A stretch of 62,620 nt of DNA from Vibrio fluminensis (GCF_015278125.1 NZ_JADILO010000027.1:1-62620); one strand, 5' to 3'. Counted from the stretch's first letter, positions 8,060-16,681 are shown. A program made the numbers and translations. The notes: generated by a model not told the origin, from the letters alone.

Positions 8060-8492
8060 AACACTCGTACACCTGTTTCGCACGCTTAGTGAAAGCATTC
8101 ACCATATTACCGGTCAGCTCATTAAAAATTTTGCCGAAAGCCATTTCAATCATCTTGCTGGAAAACTCAAATTCCAGTTTTAGCTCAACTTTACACGCTT
8201 GTTCATCAAGGGCAGTAAAGAACCAGCCACCTTTAAGGGTTTTAAATGGGCCATCCACTAGGCTCATCAAAATAGCCTCACCAGCCACAAGCTCATTGGA
8301 GGTTGTGAAAGTTTTGCTGATCCCTGCTTTAGAGACATCTACCGAAGCAACCATACCCGACGCGCTCGCTTCAAGGACGCGTGAACCTGAACAACCAGGC
8401 AAGAACTCTGGGTAACTGGCTACATCATTAACTAGATCAAACATCTGCTCGGCACTAAATGACACCAACGCAGAACGAGTGACTTGCTTCAT
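8049..8492 (-). CDS. ratA: RatA / COQ10-like START-domain protein
   Basis: A 147-residue single START/Bet v1-like domain protein (polyketide cyclase/COQ10 family). The N-terminus MKQVTRSALVSFSAEQMFDLVNDVASYPEFLPGCSGS is split here only by description and is diagnostic. The C-terminal helix contains FNELTGNMVNAFTKRAKQVY. E. coli RatA was described as a ribosome association toxin that interferes with 70S formation, while COQ10 homologues bind ubiquinone; which applies here cannot be read from the sequence. It is co-transcribed with ratB and divergent from smpB, a conserved arrangement. Confidence 0.93.
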   Translation of the reverse strand: MKQVTRSALVSFSAEQMFDLVNDVASYPEFLPGCSGSRVLEASASGMVASVDVSKAGISKTFTTSNELVAGEAILMSLVDGPFKTLKGGWFFTALDEQACKVELKLEFEFSSKMIEMAFGKIFNELTGNMVNAFTKRAKQVYECYEY

Positions 8493-8611
8493 ATATTCTC
8501 CTACTTCAGAACGATCTAAGCGTTAAGCTCTATGCAATTTTACTTTTATTTGCCTTCAGCGCAAATAAAGGGATTTGCTAACCCATCAGTGCACCGTATA
8601 ATGTCGCCATT

Positions 8612-9097
8612 ATGGCAAAGAAAAATTCAAAACAAAAAGCGGGTAGCAATACTATCGCGCTTAACAAGAAAGCTCGCCACGAATACTTCATTGACGATGA
8701 AATAGAAGCTGGCTTGGAGCTACAAGGCTGGGAAGTGAAAGCCCTACGCCAAGGCAAAGCCAATATCGCAGAAAGCTATGTGTTTATGCGTGACGGAGAA
8801 GCCTTTATCAGCGGCATGACGATCACTCCTCTTAATCAAGCATCGACCCACGTTGTCGCAAACCCGACACGCGTGCGTAAACTACTAATGAGCCGTCGCG
8901 AACTCGACAACTTGTTTGGTCGAATTAACCGCGAAGGTATGACACTAGCTGCGCTATCACTATACTGGTCTCGCTCATGGGTGAAGATTAAGATTGGTGT
9001 AGCGAAAGGTAAGAAACTGCACGATAAACGTACTGATCTTAAAGAAAAAGATTGGGCTCGTGAAAAAGCGCGCGTAATGAAGAGCGGATTGCGCTAA
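8612..9097 (+). CDS. smpB: SsrA-binding protein SmpB
   Basis: SmpB binds tmRNA and delivers it to stalled ribosomes for trans-translation. The 161-residue protein has the family motifs NKKARHEYFIDDEIEAG, LQGWEVKALRQGKANI and the C-terminal basic tail (KGKKLHDKRTDLKEKDW) that enters the mRNA channel. Length is normal. It is directly upstream of ssrA with 67 bases between, so protein and RNA partner are adjacent. Confidence 0.98.
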   Translation: MAKKNSKQKAGSNTIALNKKARHEYFIDDEIEAGLELQGWEVKALRQGKANIAESYVFMRDGEAFISGMTITPLNQASTHVVANPTRVRKLLMSRRELDNLFGRINREGMTLAALSLYWSRSWVKIKIGVAKGKKLHDKRTDLKEKDWAREKARVMKSGLR

Positions 9098-9164
9098 TCT
9101 TGACCACTTAAGAGGTAGAGTACTAGACAGGCCTAGCTTTTCTGGTACTATGCTTCCAACACTT

Positions 9165-9532
9165 GGGGCTGATTTAGGATTCGACGGGAATTCAGAAGTC
9201 TGAGGTGCATGCCGAGGTGCGGTAGGCCTCGTTAACAAACCGCAAAAAAATAGTCGCAAACGACGAAAACTACGCACTAGCAGCTTAATAACCTGCTCAG
9301 AGCTCTCTCGCCCTAGCTTCCGCACGTAAGACGGGGACCAACGAGGGATCAAACCCAAACGCGCTAGTCCGGATTCTCCCGCCTGAGAGATGAACGACGA
9401 ATTATAATTCAGGATAGCCATCAGCTAGCGTGTCGGTTCGCAGGTCGGTGGTGAAATTAAAGATCGACTAAGCATGTAGTACCAATGATGAAAGGTTTTC
9501 GGACGCGGGTTCAACTCCCGCCAGCTCCACCA
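9165..9532 (+). ncRNA. ssrA: Transfer-messenger RNA (tmRNA)
   Basis: The 5' end GGGGCTGATTTAGGATTCGAC and the 3' end reading CGGGTTCAACTCCCGCCAGCTCC followed by ACCA form the alanyl tRNA-like domain. The resume codon GCA is at 9256 and the tag frame 9256-9288 encodes ANDENYALAA plus TAA, the Vibrio tag. The 3' CCA is encoded. Length is about 368 nt and the gene is one-piece. The 3' end of this gene is a well-known integration site for genomic islands and phages, relevant to the gene downstream. Confidence 0.98.
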
Positions 9533-9541
9533 AACGTTTGG

Positions 9542-9574
9542 AAAGGGCCAACTCGAAAGAGTTGGCCCTTTTTG
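9542..9574 (+). terminator. Terminator of ssrA
   Basis: The hairpin AAAGGGCCAACTC / GAGTTGGCCCTTT with a GAAA loop is followed by T residues. It starts 10 bases after the tmRNA CCA end. From here to 9894 (about 320 bases) I see no gene; the stretch contains two near-direct copies of GGTAACACG-like sequence at 9664-9682. Confidence 0.95.
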
Positions 9575-9894
9575 TATTTGTCGTAATTTCAAGTAGATAA
9601 CGACTAACTAATGTATATCCATCTACGACCCTATACAGGGTTTACCACCTACCCAAATCCCTTAGTAACACGTTTGGTAACACGCCTTAAAGAAATACAC
9701 TCGTGTTACCAATACATTTATCGCCTATCCATCCCCCCTCTAATCACGGCTAAATTTTTTTGTTTAAACGACCAGAAATTTGCGTCATGGAAATAATCAA
9801 AAGAAGACATAACCACTTGTTGCATATTTTAGTTCCATGCCACACTGCTATCAAAGTTTGTTTGAATAACAAAAAGTTAGCGGTACTGACAAGC

Positions 9895-10752
9895 ATGAGC
9901 ACACATACTATTGAACAGCTAGAAATAGGCGATAAATTAACCAATCAACAACTCTGCGATATCTTTGGCTGTAGCCCTCAAGGTGGTATGCGCAAATCCA
10001 ACTCTACGAACACATTAGTTCTAGTATCTAATCACATTGAATCTATCTATGAAGACAGATGGGATAATGATGTTCTTCATTACACTGGAATGGGAACAAC
10101 TGGCCATCAAAGCCTAAATTTCGCGCAGAATAAAACTTTACATCAATCGAATAGCAATGGTGTGGGGCTTCACTTATTTGAAGTCTTTAAAGACAAGCAA
10201 TATACCTATGCTGGACAAGTCATTTTGTGCTCTGAACCGTACACTGAAATCCAACCGGATCGCGAAGGACAAGAGCGTACAGTCTATGTTTTTCCCTTAA
10301 CATTAAAATCCTCACGCCGGTATATAACAGCAGAAGACCGACAACACACTTACCAAGTAAAAGAAAACAAAGCTAAAAAGCTCAATGATCAAGAGATTGC
10401 GCTTCGAGTTGAACACTCAACAAGAAAGCCAAGTAAAACCAGAGTGAAAACCAACGTATATGAAAGAAACGTCTGGGTCGCTGAGTTTGCCAAAAGGCTA
10501 GCAAAAGGAAATTGCCAATTATGCTTACAGCCAGCACCTTTCAATGACAAAAAAGGCACGGCGTATCTAGAAACACATCATATTATTTGGCTATCTCAAG
10601 GTGGTGAAGATACGCCTGAAAATACTGTTGCCTTATGCCCTAACTGCCATCGAAAAATGCATATCGTCGATGACAACAGAGATATCGAGCTTCTAACTCA
10701 GCGCGCTAAACATCAAATCGAAACGTTTTTTAATCAAGAAAAGGCGCAGTAA
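9895..10752 (+). CDS. SRA-like plus HNH endonuclease, type IV restriction-like
   Basis: A 285-residue protein with two parts. Residues 1-150 have the pattern of the ScoMcrA-type SRA-like domain: IGDKLTNQQLCDIFGCSPQGGMRKS, then YTGMGTTGHQS and GVGLHLFEVF. The C-terminus is an HNH nuclease with CQLC, then ETHHI, the Asn of NTVALCPNCHRKMH, giving two Cys pairs for zinc and the catalytic His pair. Homologues are predicted modification-dependent (type IV) restriction enzymes that cut DNA carrying modified bases or phosphorothioates. It stands alone, with no methyltransferase, 360 bases downstream of ssrA. The start at 9895 begins the conserved domain; longer in-frame starts exist but have no good ribosome site. 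Modification specificity is unknown. Confidence 0.85.
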   Translation: MSTHTIEQLEIGDKLTNQQLCDIFGCSPQGGMRKSNSTNTLVLVSNHIESIYEDRWDNDVLHYTGMGTTGHQSLNFAQNKTLHQSNSNGVGLHLFEVFKDKQYTYAGQVILCSEPYTEIQPDREGQERTVYVFPLTLKSSRRYITAEDRQHTYQVKENKAKKLNDQEIALRVEHSTRKPSKTRVKTNVYERNVWVAEFAKRLAKGNCQLCLQPAPFNDKKGTAYLETHHIIWLSQGGEDTPENTVALCPNCHRKMHIVDDNRDIELLTQRAKHQIETFFNQEKAQ

Positions 10753-10855
10753 TACTTCATCTACCTCAACTCATAACATTAGAATCTGTGGCAAAATCAG
10801 CTTTGATTAGTAATCTCTGCGATTACGCTATTTTATACGTTCAGAGGAAATTCAC

Positions 10856-11362
10856 ATGACAGTGGTATGTGAAACAGAAAGGCTGATTGTCCGTCATTTT
10901 GAGTTGAGCGACGCCGAGTTTATTGTGCGCTTACTGAATCAAGATTCGTTTATTCGCTACATCGCGGATAAGAATGTGCGCACAGAAGAAGACGCAATCA
11001 ATTACCTAAAACAAGGTCCGATGGCGAGCTACGCCAAGTATGGCTTTGGTCTTAGCTTGGTGGTACTCAAGCTGTGCCAGACGCCAATTGGTATGTGTGG
11101 CGTGCTAAAAAGAGATGAGTTGGAACACCCTGATTTGGGCTATGCGTTTTTAGATGAGTTTGCAGGCAAAGGCTACGCCAGTGAAGCGGCTAAACAAGTA
11201 TTGACGAGCACGATGAGCGCGTGTCAATTGGATACCGTGCTTGCGGTTACCCTGCCAGACAATTTGAGATCGAATAAACTGCTTAAAGCGGTTGGGTTCG
11301 AGTTCAAACAGCCCATGGAACTCTATGACATGCTCAATAACTTGTACCAATACCAACGTTAA
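10856..11362 (+). CDS. GNAT-family N-acetyltransferase (RimJ/RimL-like)
   Basis: A 168-residue GNAT acetyltransferase. It opens TERLIVRHFELSDAEFIVRLLN, typical of the RimJ/RimL/ribosomal-protein acetyltransferase-like subgroup. It has the GMCGVLKRDELEHPDLGYAFL strands and the acetyl-CoA site with FAGKGYASEAAKQVL. LPDNLRSNKLLKAVGFEF follows as the family C-terminal motif. AGAGGA precedes the ATG by seven bases. The substrate is unknown. It converges on a LysR gene. Confidence 0.9.
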   Translation: MTVVCETERLIVRHFELSDAEFIVRLLNQDSFIRYIADKNVRTEEDAINYLKQGPMASYAKYGFGLSLVVLKLCQTPIGMCGVLKRDELEHPDLGYAFLDEFAGKGYASEAAKQVLTSTMSACQLDTVLAVTLPDNLRSNKLLKAVGFEFKQPMELYDMLNNLYQYQR

Positions 11363-11379
11363 GTGGTGAGTTATCTATT

Positions 11380-11408
11380 CTGCCAAGTCCTGAGTAAATA
11401 CTTGGCAG
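11380..11408. terminator. Possible terminator between GNAT and LysR genes
   Basis: The inverted repeat CTGCCAAGT / ACTTGGCAG with an 11-base loop lies between two converging genes. The T-tract is weak on either strand, so the call is tentative. Confidence 0.45.
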
Positions 11409-11423
11409 ATTATATTGCTGATC

Positions 11424-12320
11424 CTAAATCAGATACCTTGGGTTTGCCCGCAACCACTCAATTACCGCTTGATTAAACTTCACCAACTTTGAGGGCGTGA
11501 TTCGACGCTGGGCGTAAATCAAACTGAGCTTATGAGATTTCACCGACCACTCTGGCAACACCTCCACCAGCTCGCCTCGATTGATCATATTCTCTGCGTG
11601 CATAAACGGCACGCAAGCAAGCCCCATCCCTTGCTGCGCTAAAGACAAAATCGCCGTATAGGTATTGGCGCGAATATTACCAATCACCTGCTTGAATAGC
11701 GTTTCATCCTCCCGCACCAATTGCAGATGATTCCAGCGCTCGTTTTGGCTATTGAGAATAAATCGCTGCTGTTCGAGATTGTCTATCGTAATTTCCGCGA
11801 CAGAATCTAAGTAGGCAGGCGCCGCCACCAACACATTGCGCATATAGCCGAGATCTTTCGCCACCACATCATCTGGCAGCGCGTCAAAGGCACGAATCGC
11901 CACATCAAACTCACCTAGCTCAATACGCTTTTTTCCGGGACCGAAATCGCAAATCACCTCGACTTTGGGGTTTTGTTGGCAATAGTTGGGAATCACCCTT
12001 TGGCACAGTGAACGACCAAATTCTAATGGTGCAGTAATACGTAGCTCGCCGCTGATCTCCTGCGCCATATCTCGCACACGCATTTCCGCCTCGGTGGCTA
12101 ATAGCTGGATCTGTTGCGCGCGGGTCAGTAAATCACGCCCTGACTCCGTCAAACTAATCGAGCGCGTGGTGCGATGGAACAGCTTACTGTTTAGTGAGCT
12201 TTCTAATCGCTGAATATGGCGCGACACCAAACCTTTGGAAACATCCAGTTCCTCTGCGGCCTTGGTAAAGCTGCCTTCTTGCGCCACGGTCAAAAAAGTT
12301 TGTAGATAGGTGAGATTCAT
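11424..12320 (-). CDS. LysR-family transcriptional regulator
   Basis: A 298-residue LysR regulator. The N-terminal helix-turn-helix reads FLTVAQEGSFTKAAEELDVSKGLVSRHIQRLE, followed by FHRTTRSISLTESGRDLL. The effector domain starts near residue 90 with ISGELRITAPLEFGR. The ATG at 12320 (MNLTYLQTF) is the family start; four codons upstream is an alternative. It is divergent from the short-chain dehydrogenase gene at 12420 with 99 bases between, so that gene is its most likely target. Confidence 0.92.
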   Translation of the reverse strand: MNLTYLQTFLTVAQEGSFTKAAEELDVSKGLVSRHIQRLESSLNSKLFHRTTRSISLTESGRDLLTRAQQIQLLATEAEMRVRDMAQEISGELRITAPLEFGRSLCQRVIPNYCQQNPKVEVICDFGPGKKRIELGEFDVAIRAFDALPDDVVAKDLGYMRNVLVAAPAYLDSVAEITIDNLEQQRFILNSQNERWNHLQLVREDETLFKQVIGNIRANTYTAILSLAQQGMGLACVPFMHAENMINRGELVEVLPEWSVKSHKLSLIYAQRRITPSKLVKFNQAVIEWLRANPRYLI

Positions 12321-12419
12321 GATTAACACCATTTAGTAAACAGTGCGCTCATTTTGTGTGGTTTTTCCGCAACACTCAAGGGAATAAGATACAAAACGTA
12401 AACACAACGGAGAGAAATT

Positions 12420-13028
12420 ATGAAAATTTTAGTTATTGGCGCAGCAGGTACTATCGGTTCAGAAATCACTAAGGCTCTTACCCACAACCACCAAGTGATC
12501 ACCGCAGGGAAAAACAGTGGTGATGTGCAAATCGATATCGCGGATGCCAATTCGGTCCAAGCGACGTTAGATAAAATTGGCAAAGTAGATGGCATCATTT
12601 GTGCGGCTGGCGATGTGGCTTTCAATACCTTTGAACAAATCAGTCGTGAAGAGTGGGACGCCGGTATTAATAGCCGCCTGATGGGACAAGTTAACCTCAG
12701 CCAGATTGCACTTCACTACTTAAATGACAACGGCAGTATTACTTTGACCAGTGGCATCATCGCCGATTACCCAATTGCTTATGGCGTCAGCGCAGCGACA
12801 CTTAATGGCGCCCTTGAGCATTTTGTTACCGCAGTATCCCACGAACTGCCGCGTGGTATTCGCATTAATGCCGTTAGCCCAACCGTGGTCACTGAATCGC
12901 TGTCTATCTATGGTGACTATTTCCCTGGCTTTCACTCAATCGATGCCAAAGACGTGGCGCAGTTTTACCTTCGCAGTGCTCTTGGCATCGAGAATGGTAA
13001 AACCTTTAAAGCCTTTGCTGGCAACTAA
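12420..13028 (+). CDS. Atypical short-chain dehydrogenase/reductase
   Basis: A 202-residue Rossmann-fold SDR. The cofactor motif GAAGTIGSEI is at residues 7-16, followed by VDGIICAAGD (the NAG-like position) and the NSRLMGQVNLSQ helix. The catalytic segment is unusual: the expected Tyr-x3-Lys is AYGVSAATLNG, with Tyr present but Ala where the Lys should be. PRGIRINAVSPTVV follows normally. The protein is shorter than classical SDRs (about 250). The same variation is seen in a recognised group of small SDRs, so it is probably genuine and not a sequencing error. The substrate is unknown; regulation is probably by the divergent LysR. Confidence 0.88.
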   Translation: MKILVIGAAGTIGSEITKALTHNHQVITAGKNSGDVQIDIADANSVQATLDKIGKVDGIICAAGDVAFNTFEQISREEWDAGINSRLMGQVNLSQIALHYLNDNGSITLTSGIIADYPIAYGVSAATLNGALEHFVTAVSHELPRGIRINAVSPTVVTESLSIYGDYFPGFHSIDAKDVAQFYLRSALGIENGKTFKAFAGN

Positions 13029-13058
13029 CCACATCGTAAACACTTACGATAGAACATC

Positions 13059-13081
13059 AATGCCAGTCACAGACTGGCATT
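13059..13081. terminator. Bidirectional terminator between SDR and metal ABC operon
   Basis: A perfect 10-bp stem AATGCCAGTC / GACTGGCATT with an ACA loop lies between two converging transcription units. T-tracts are poor on both sides but position and stem strength support termination. Confidence 0.6.
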
Positions 13082-13140
13082 GCTCTTTATTGGGGGGGAT
13101 CTCTTTGCCCCCATGTCCTCTACTGAGTAACTTGTGTTCC

Positions 13141-13992
13141 CTAATGAGCGACTTGGCTTAGTTGACGATGTGAGGCTTTGCTCTGCCACTTAGAAAATGC
13201 CAATGCGGCAATAAACAGTGCAGATTGAATTAAGATAATGCATGAACTGGTGGCACCATCAATGTGGTAACTCACCACTACCCCAGCGAAAGTGCTGAGC
13301 AGCGAAACAATACACGCGGTAAACATCATCCAACCAAACTGCTTGGTCAGCATCATGGCAATGATGCCCGGCCCTATCAGCATCGCCACAACCATGATCA
13401 CACCAACAATCTGAATTGAGGCCACAATCGCCAATGCCATCAACGTGAGTAAACCATAATGCAGCAGTTTTACGTTTAACCCTGCAACTTTAGCGTGGCT
13501 TTTATCAAAGCAATACAGCATAAAATCTTTGTATTTTACCGTCAGCACCAAAGTCACGATGACTGAAGTGATGATGATTTGCCACATATCGGCGCTCGAT
13601 ACACCAAGCATGTTGCCAAACAGAATATGAGTCAGGTGATGCTCGGTTTCAATTTTGGCAAACAGCACGATGCCAAGAGCGAAAAGCGCTGAGAATACAA
13701 TTCCCATCACCGTATCTTCCTTAATACGACTATTATCTTTGACGTAACCGGTTAGCAAGGCACAGCCGAGCCCGGAGACAAATGCCCCTACACCTAAGGG
13801 CAGAGCCAGCACGTAGGCGAGAATCACCCCCGGCAACACCGCATGAGAAACCGCATCGCCCATCAGTGCCCAGCCTTTGAGAACTAAATAGCAAGAGAGT
13901 ACCGCACATACAATCGCTACCGCTGCGCCAGCGAACAGCGCATTTTGCATAAAGCTAAAGCTCAGTGGCTCAATGAAATATTCAAACATCAC
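13141..13992 (-). CDS. sitD: Metal ABC transporter permease (SitD-like)
   Basis: A 283-residue ABC-3 family inner-membrane permease with about eight hydrophobic segments. It shows the conserved LVLKGWALMGDAVSHAVLPGV motif, split here only in description, near residues 40-60, which marks this permease family. It is the last gene of a four-gene unit; its start overlaps the sitC stop by 11 bases. Together with sitC it should form the channel of a manganese/iron importer. The final 20 residues (QSKASHRQLSQ) are polar and cytoplasmic. Confidence 0.9.
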   Translation of the reverse strand: MMFEYFIEPLSFSFMQNALFAGAAVAIVCAVLSCYLVLKGWALMGDAVSHAVLPGVILAYVLALPLGVGAFVSGLGCALLTGYVKDNSRIKEDTVMGIVFSALFALGIVLFAKIETEHHLTHILFGNMLGVSSADMWQIIITSVIVTLVLTVKYKDFMLYCFDKSHAKVAGLNVKLLHYGLLTLMALAIVASIQIVGVIMVVAMLIGPGIIAMMLTKQFGWMMFTACIVSLLSTFAGVVVSYHIDGATSSCIILIQSALFIAALAFSKWQSKASHRQLSQVAH

Positions 13993-14863
13993 GCTCTCTC
14001 CATTGCTTGGTTTGTGCAGTTCTCAACTGAATGGAATAGCGCGTCTTGAGCAAGCCATATTTAGGCGCAAATAGAAACGCGACAATAAACAGCGCGGCTT
14101 GGGTAAGAACAATCAAACCACCGGTTACGCCATCGAGGTAGTAGCTCAAATAGGTACCAAATAGTGCTGAGACCACACCGATAACCGTCGCAAGGGTTAA
14201 CATCATCCCAAACCGATCGGTCAATAGATAAGCGGTCGCGCCCGGAATAATCACTAAAGCAATCACCAATACCGCACCCACTAGTTGCAATGAGGCGACC
14301 GTGCAAGCGCTGAGCAGAGCGAAAAACAGTACTTTGAGTTTACCGGCCGATAGTCCAACTGAGGCGGCTTGGTTTTCATCAAAAAACAGCAGCATTAGGT
14401 CTTTCCAGATGAACAGCAAAATGGTTAACGAGACACAACCAATGATCAGCATCTGTTGTAAGTCACTACTATCAACAGCGAGGATGTTACCGAAGATAAT
14501 GGTTTGCACATCCACAGAAGTCGGGTTAAGCGAAATCATCAACATACCCGCAGCAAAGAAGGTGGTAAAAACAAAACCTATGATGGCGTCTTCACGCAGT
14601 GAAGAGAGAGACTTAATAAAAAAAATACTGCCCGCAGCAAGAAAACCAGAAAAGAATGCGCCAACTGAAAATGGTAAGCCGAGTGCATACGCCCCCGCCA
14701 CACCGGGCACCACGGCATGAGACAAGGCGTCGCCCATCAAAGACCAGCCTTTAAGCACTAAAAAAGCGGATAAAAACGCGCAGACGCCCCCCACCAGCGC
14801 GGCGGCGATCAGCGCATTGGTCATATACTGGTAGCCAAAAGGCTCGAGAAGCAAATCAAACAT
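13982..14863 (-). CDS. sitC: Metal ABC transporter permease (SitC-like)
   Basis: A 293-residue ABC-3 permease, paralogous to the next gene. It has the same LKGWSLMGDALSHAVVPG motif, repeated hydrophobic helices and a basic C-terminus. Its start overlaps the ATPase stop by eight bases, showing tight coupling. Two distinct permeases in one operon is the SitABCD/YfeABCD layout; ZnuABC has only one, which argues for a Mn/Fe importer. Confidence 0.9.
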   Translation of the reverse strand: MFDLLLEPFGYQYMTNALIAAALVGGVCAFLSAFLVLKGWSLMGDALSHAVVPGVAGAYALGLPFSVGAFFSGFLAAGSIFFIKSLSSLREDAIIGFVFTTFFAAGMLMISLNPTSVDVQTIIFGNILAVDSSDLQQMLIIGCVSLTILLFIWKDLMLLFFDENQAASVGLSAGKLKVLFFALLSACTVASLQLVGAVLVIALVIIPGATAYLLTDRFGMMLTLATVIGVVSALFGTYLSYYLDGVTGGLIVLTQAALFIVAFLFAPKYGLLKTRYSIQLRTAQTKQWRERDV

Positions 14864-15743
14864 GATGAGAGCTCCCCGAATTTTTATCGCTCACTATCAC
14901 CGCCTCTGACTTGGATTTTCCGTAGAACACGGCGGGTTTATCATGATCAGAGATGATCAACATATTGCGTTCGTCATCGTCTTTGTGCAGCGTTTTACCC
15001 GCAATATCAACTTGTTTTAGCACCCCACCAAAGGTGGCATGCAAGTTCTCTTGATTGAAAGTGGTTTCAATTGAGCCCGCGGCAATAATGGTGCGATTGA
15101 TAAACAGTACTTGATTACAATAATCAGGCACGCTGCCTAAGTTATGCGTGGAAACGAGAATCAAATGCCCCTGCTCTTGTAGTTCTTTGAGCAAGGCCAT
15201 GATTACGTTCTCGGTATTGAAATCCACGCCGGTAAAAGGTTCATCAAGCAGGATGATTTTGCTTTTTTGCGCCAAAGCACGAGCAAGAAAGACACGCTTT
15301 TTCTGCCCGCCAGACAATTCACCAATTTGACGACTGGCAAGATGAGCGATACCCATTTTCTCCATCGCTCCATCGACGGCATGATGGTCAGCTTTGCTTG
15401 GAATGCGTAAAAATCCCATGTAGCCATAGCGACCTTGCATCACCACATCACGGGTGAGTATCGGAAAATTCCAATCGATATCTTCGGTTTGGGGAACATA
15501 CGCCACCAAGTTTTGTTTAAGCGCTTGTTTGACGTTTAAACCGGCTAATTGAATCGAACCGGAAGTTAAATCAACCAACCCCATAATGCCTTTAAACAGT
15601 GTCGATTTACCGCCACCATTGATTCCAACTAGGGCACAAATCGTGCCTTGTTCGAGTGAGAACGAGACATCATTAATTGCACTGTGTCCATTGCTATACA
15701 CAACACCAACACCGTTTGCCACGATGCTCACTTGATTACTCAT
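14856..15743 (-). CDS. sitB: Metal ABC transporter ATP-binding protein (SitB-like)
   Basis: A 295-residue ATPase. Walker A is GINGGGKSTLFK at about residues 38-49, the Q-loop region is VAYVPQTEDIDWNFP, the signature is LSGGQKKRVFLARALAQ and Walker B is IILLDEPFTGVD. The DWNFP segment after the Q-loop is typical of the manganese/zinc/iron ABC group. The C-terminal 60 residues extend beyond the core domain. The ATG overlaps the stop of the binding-protein gene (ATGA), so all four genes are translationally coupled. Confidence 0.93.
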   Translation of the reverse strand: MSNQVSIVANGVGVVYSNGHSAINDVSFSLEQGTICALVGINGGGKSTLFKGIMGLVDLTSGSIQLAGLNVKQALKQNLVAYVPQTEDIDWNFPILTRDVVMQGRYGYMGFLRIPSKADHHAVDGAMEKMGIAHLASRQIGELSGGQKKRVFLARALAQKSKIILLDEPFTGVDFNTENVIMALLKELQEQGHLILVSTHNLGSVPDYCNQVLFINRTIIAAGSIETTFNQENLHATFGGVLKQVDIAGKTLHKDDDERNMLIISDHDKPAVFYGKSKSEAVIVSDKNSGSSHHV

Positions 15744-16627
15744 AAAGCAAATCCTTCAGCGATCGTTTCAGTTGTCACGCGGAGCAAGTCAAGGTAAGTC
15801 GGTACTGCACCATCAGCGGTCGTCAGTGAATCCACATATAAGACACCACCATAATTTGCATTGGTCTCTTTCGCGACTTGCTTAGCCGGTTTTGGCGAAA
15901 TGGTACTTTCACTGAAAACCACTGGGATTTGATTATCACGAACTTTGTCGATCAGAGATTTTACTTGCTGAGGGGTACCTTGTTGATCAGCATTCATTGG
16001 CCATAAGAATGCCTCTTTAAAGCCGTAATCATGAGCTAAGTAACTAAACGCACCTTCGCTGGTCACAAGCCACTTACTGTCCACCGCGATATCAGAGAAT
16101 GCCGCGCGATTTTTGGCATCCAGAGCCAAGATTTGCGACTTATATTGTTTGGCATTAGCGCGATAGACATCGGCGTTTTCCGGATCATGTTTAACCAATG
16201 CATCACGAATGTTGTCGACATAAATTAGCGCGTTGGAGGCTGACATCCATGCGTGTGGATTCGGCTTTCCTGTATAAGGCCCCGAATAGATAGAAATCGG
16301 TTTGATCCCCTCTGTCACTACAACAGATGGAACATCTTTGACGTTCTGAAAAAATTTCTCAAACCACAATTCGAGGTTCATGCCATTCCACACCACCAAG
16401 TCTGCTTTTTGTGCTTTGACTATGTCTTTGGGGGTGGGTTGATAACCATGGATCTCCGCGCCGGGTTTGGTAATAGACACAACTTCCGCAGCGTCACCCG
16501 CCACATTTTGTGCGATATCTTGAATCACAGTAAAAGTAGTCACTACCTTAAACTTCGCTAATGCTGGAAGACTAAAACTGCATAATGCGATGGCGGTAAA
16601 AAGCGAAGCTCTAAAATTCATTTTCAT
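15740..16627 (-). CDS. sitA: Periplasmic metal-binding protein (SitA-like)
   Basis: A 295-residue cluster A-I substrate-binding protein. It has a signal peptide (MKMNFRASLFTAIALCSF, cleavage after LPALA), then KFKVVTTFTVIQDIAQNVAG. Metal ligands expected of the family are visible: His in EIHGYQPTPKD, His in KPNPHAWMS, Glu in VTSEGAFSYL and Asp/Glu in FSESTISPKP. The IHGYQPTP-KADLVVWNGMNLE sequence resembles SitA/YfeA (Mn/Fe) and lacks the His-rich loop of ZnuA. AGGGA stands five bases before the ATG at 16627; an internal ATG two codons later is the alternative. First gene of the operon, behind a Fur box. Confidence 0.92.
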   Translation of the reverse strand: MKMNFRASLFTAIALCSFSLPALAKFKVVTTFTVIQDIAQNVAGDAAEVVSITKPGAEIHGYQPTPKDIVKAQKADLVVWNGMNLELWFEKFFQNVKDVPSVVVTEGIKPISIYSGPYTGKPNPHAWMSASNALIYVDNIRDALVKHDPENADVYRANAKQYKSQILALDAKNRAAFSDIAVDSKWLVTSEGAFSYLAHDYGFKEAFLWPMNADQQGTPQQVKSLIDKVRDNQIPVVFSESTISPKPAKQVAKETNANYGGVLYVDSLTTADGAVPTYLDLLRVTTETIAEGFAL

Positions 16628-16662
16628 TTCATTCCCTGTGGTAAAAGTATCGATGACCACTT

Positions 16663-16681
16663 AATGATAATGGTTATCATT
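16663..16681 (-). promoter_or_regulatory. Fur box upstream of sitA
   Basis: AATGATAATGGTTATCATT contains the inverted repeat TGATAA-TGG-TTATCA and matches the 19-bp Fur consensus (GATAATGATAATCATTATC) closely. It lies 36 bases upstream of the sitA start. Fur or the related Mur could act here; repression under metal sufficiency is expected. Confidence 0.85.

Noticed and set aside
9611..9796. 61-codon frame after ssrA as an integrase start
   Set aside because: No integrase motif, no ribosome site and a stop after 61 codons; kept only as a note on repeats.
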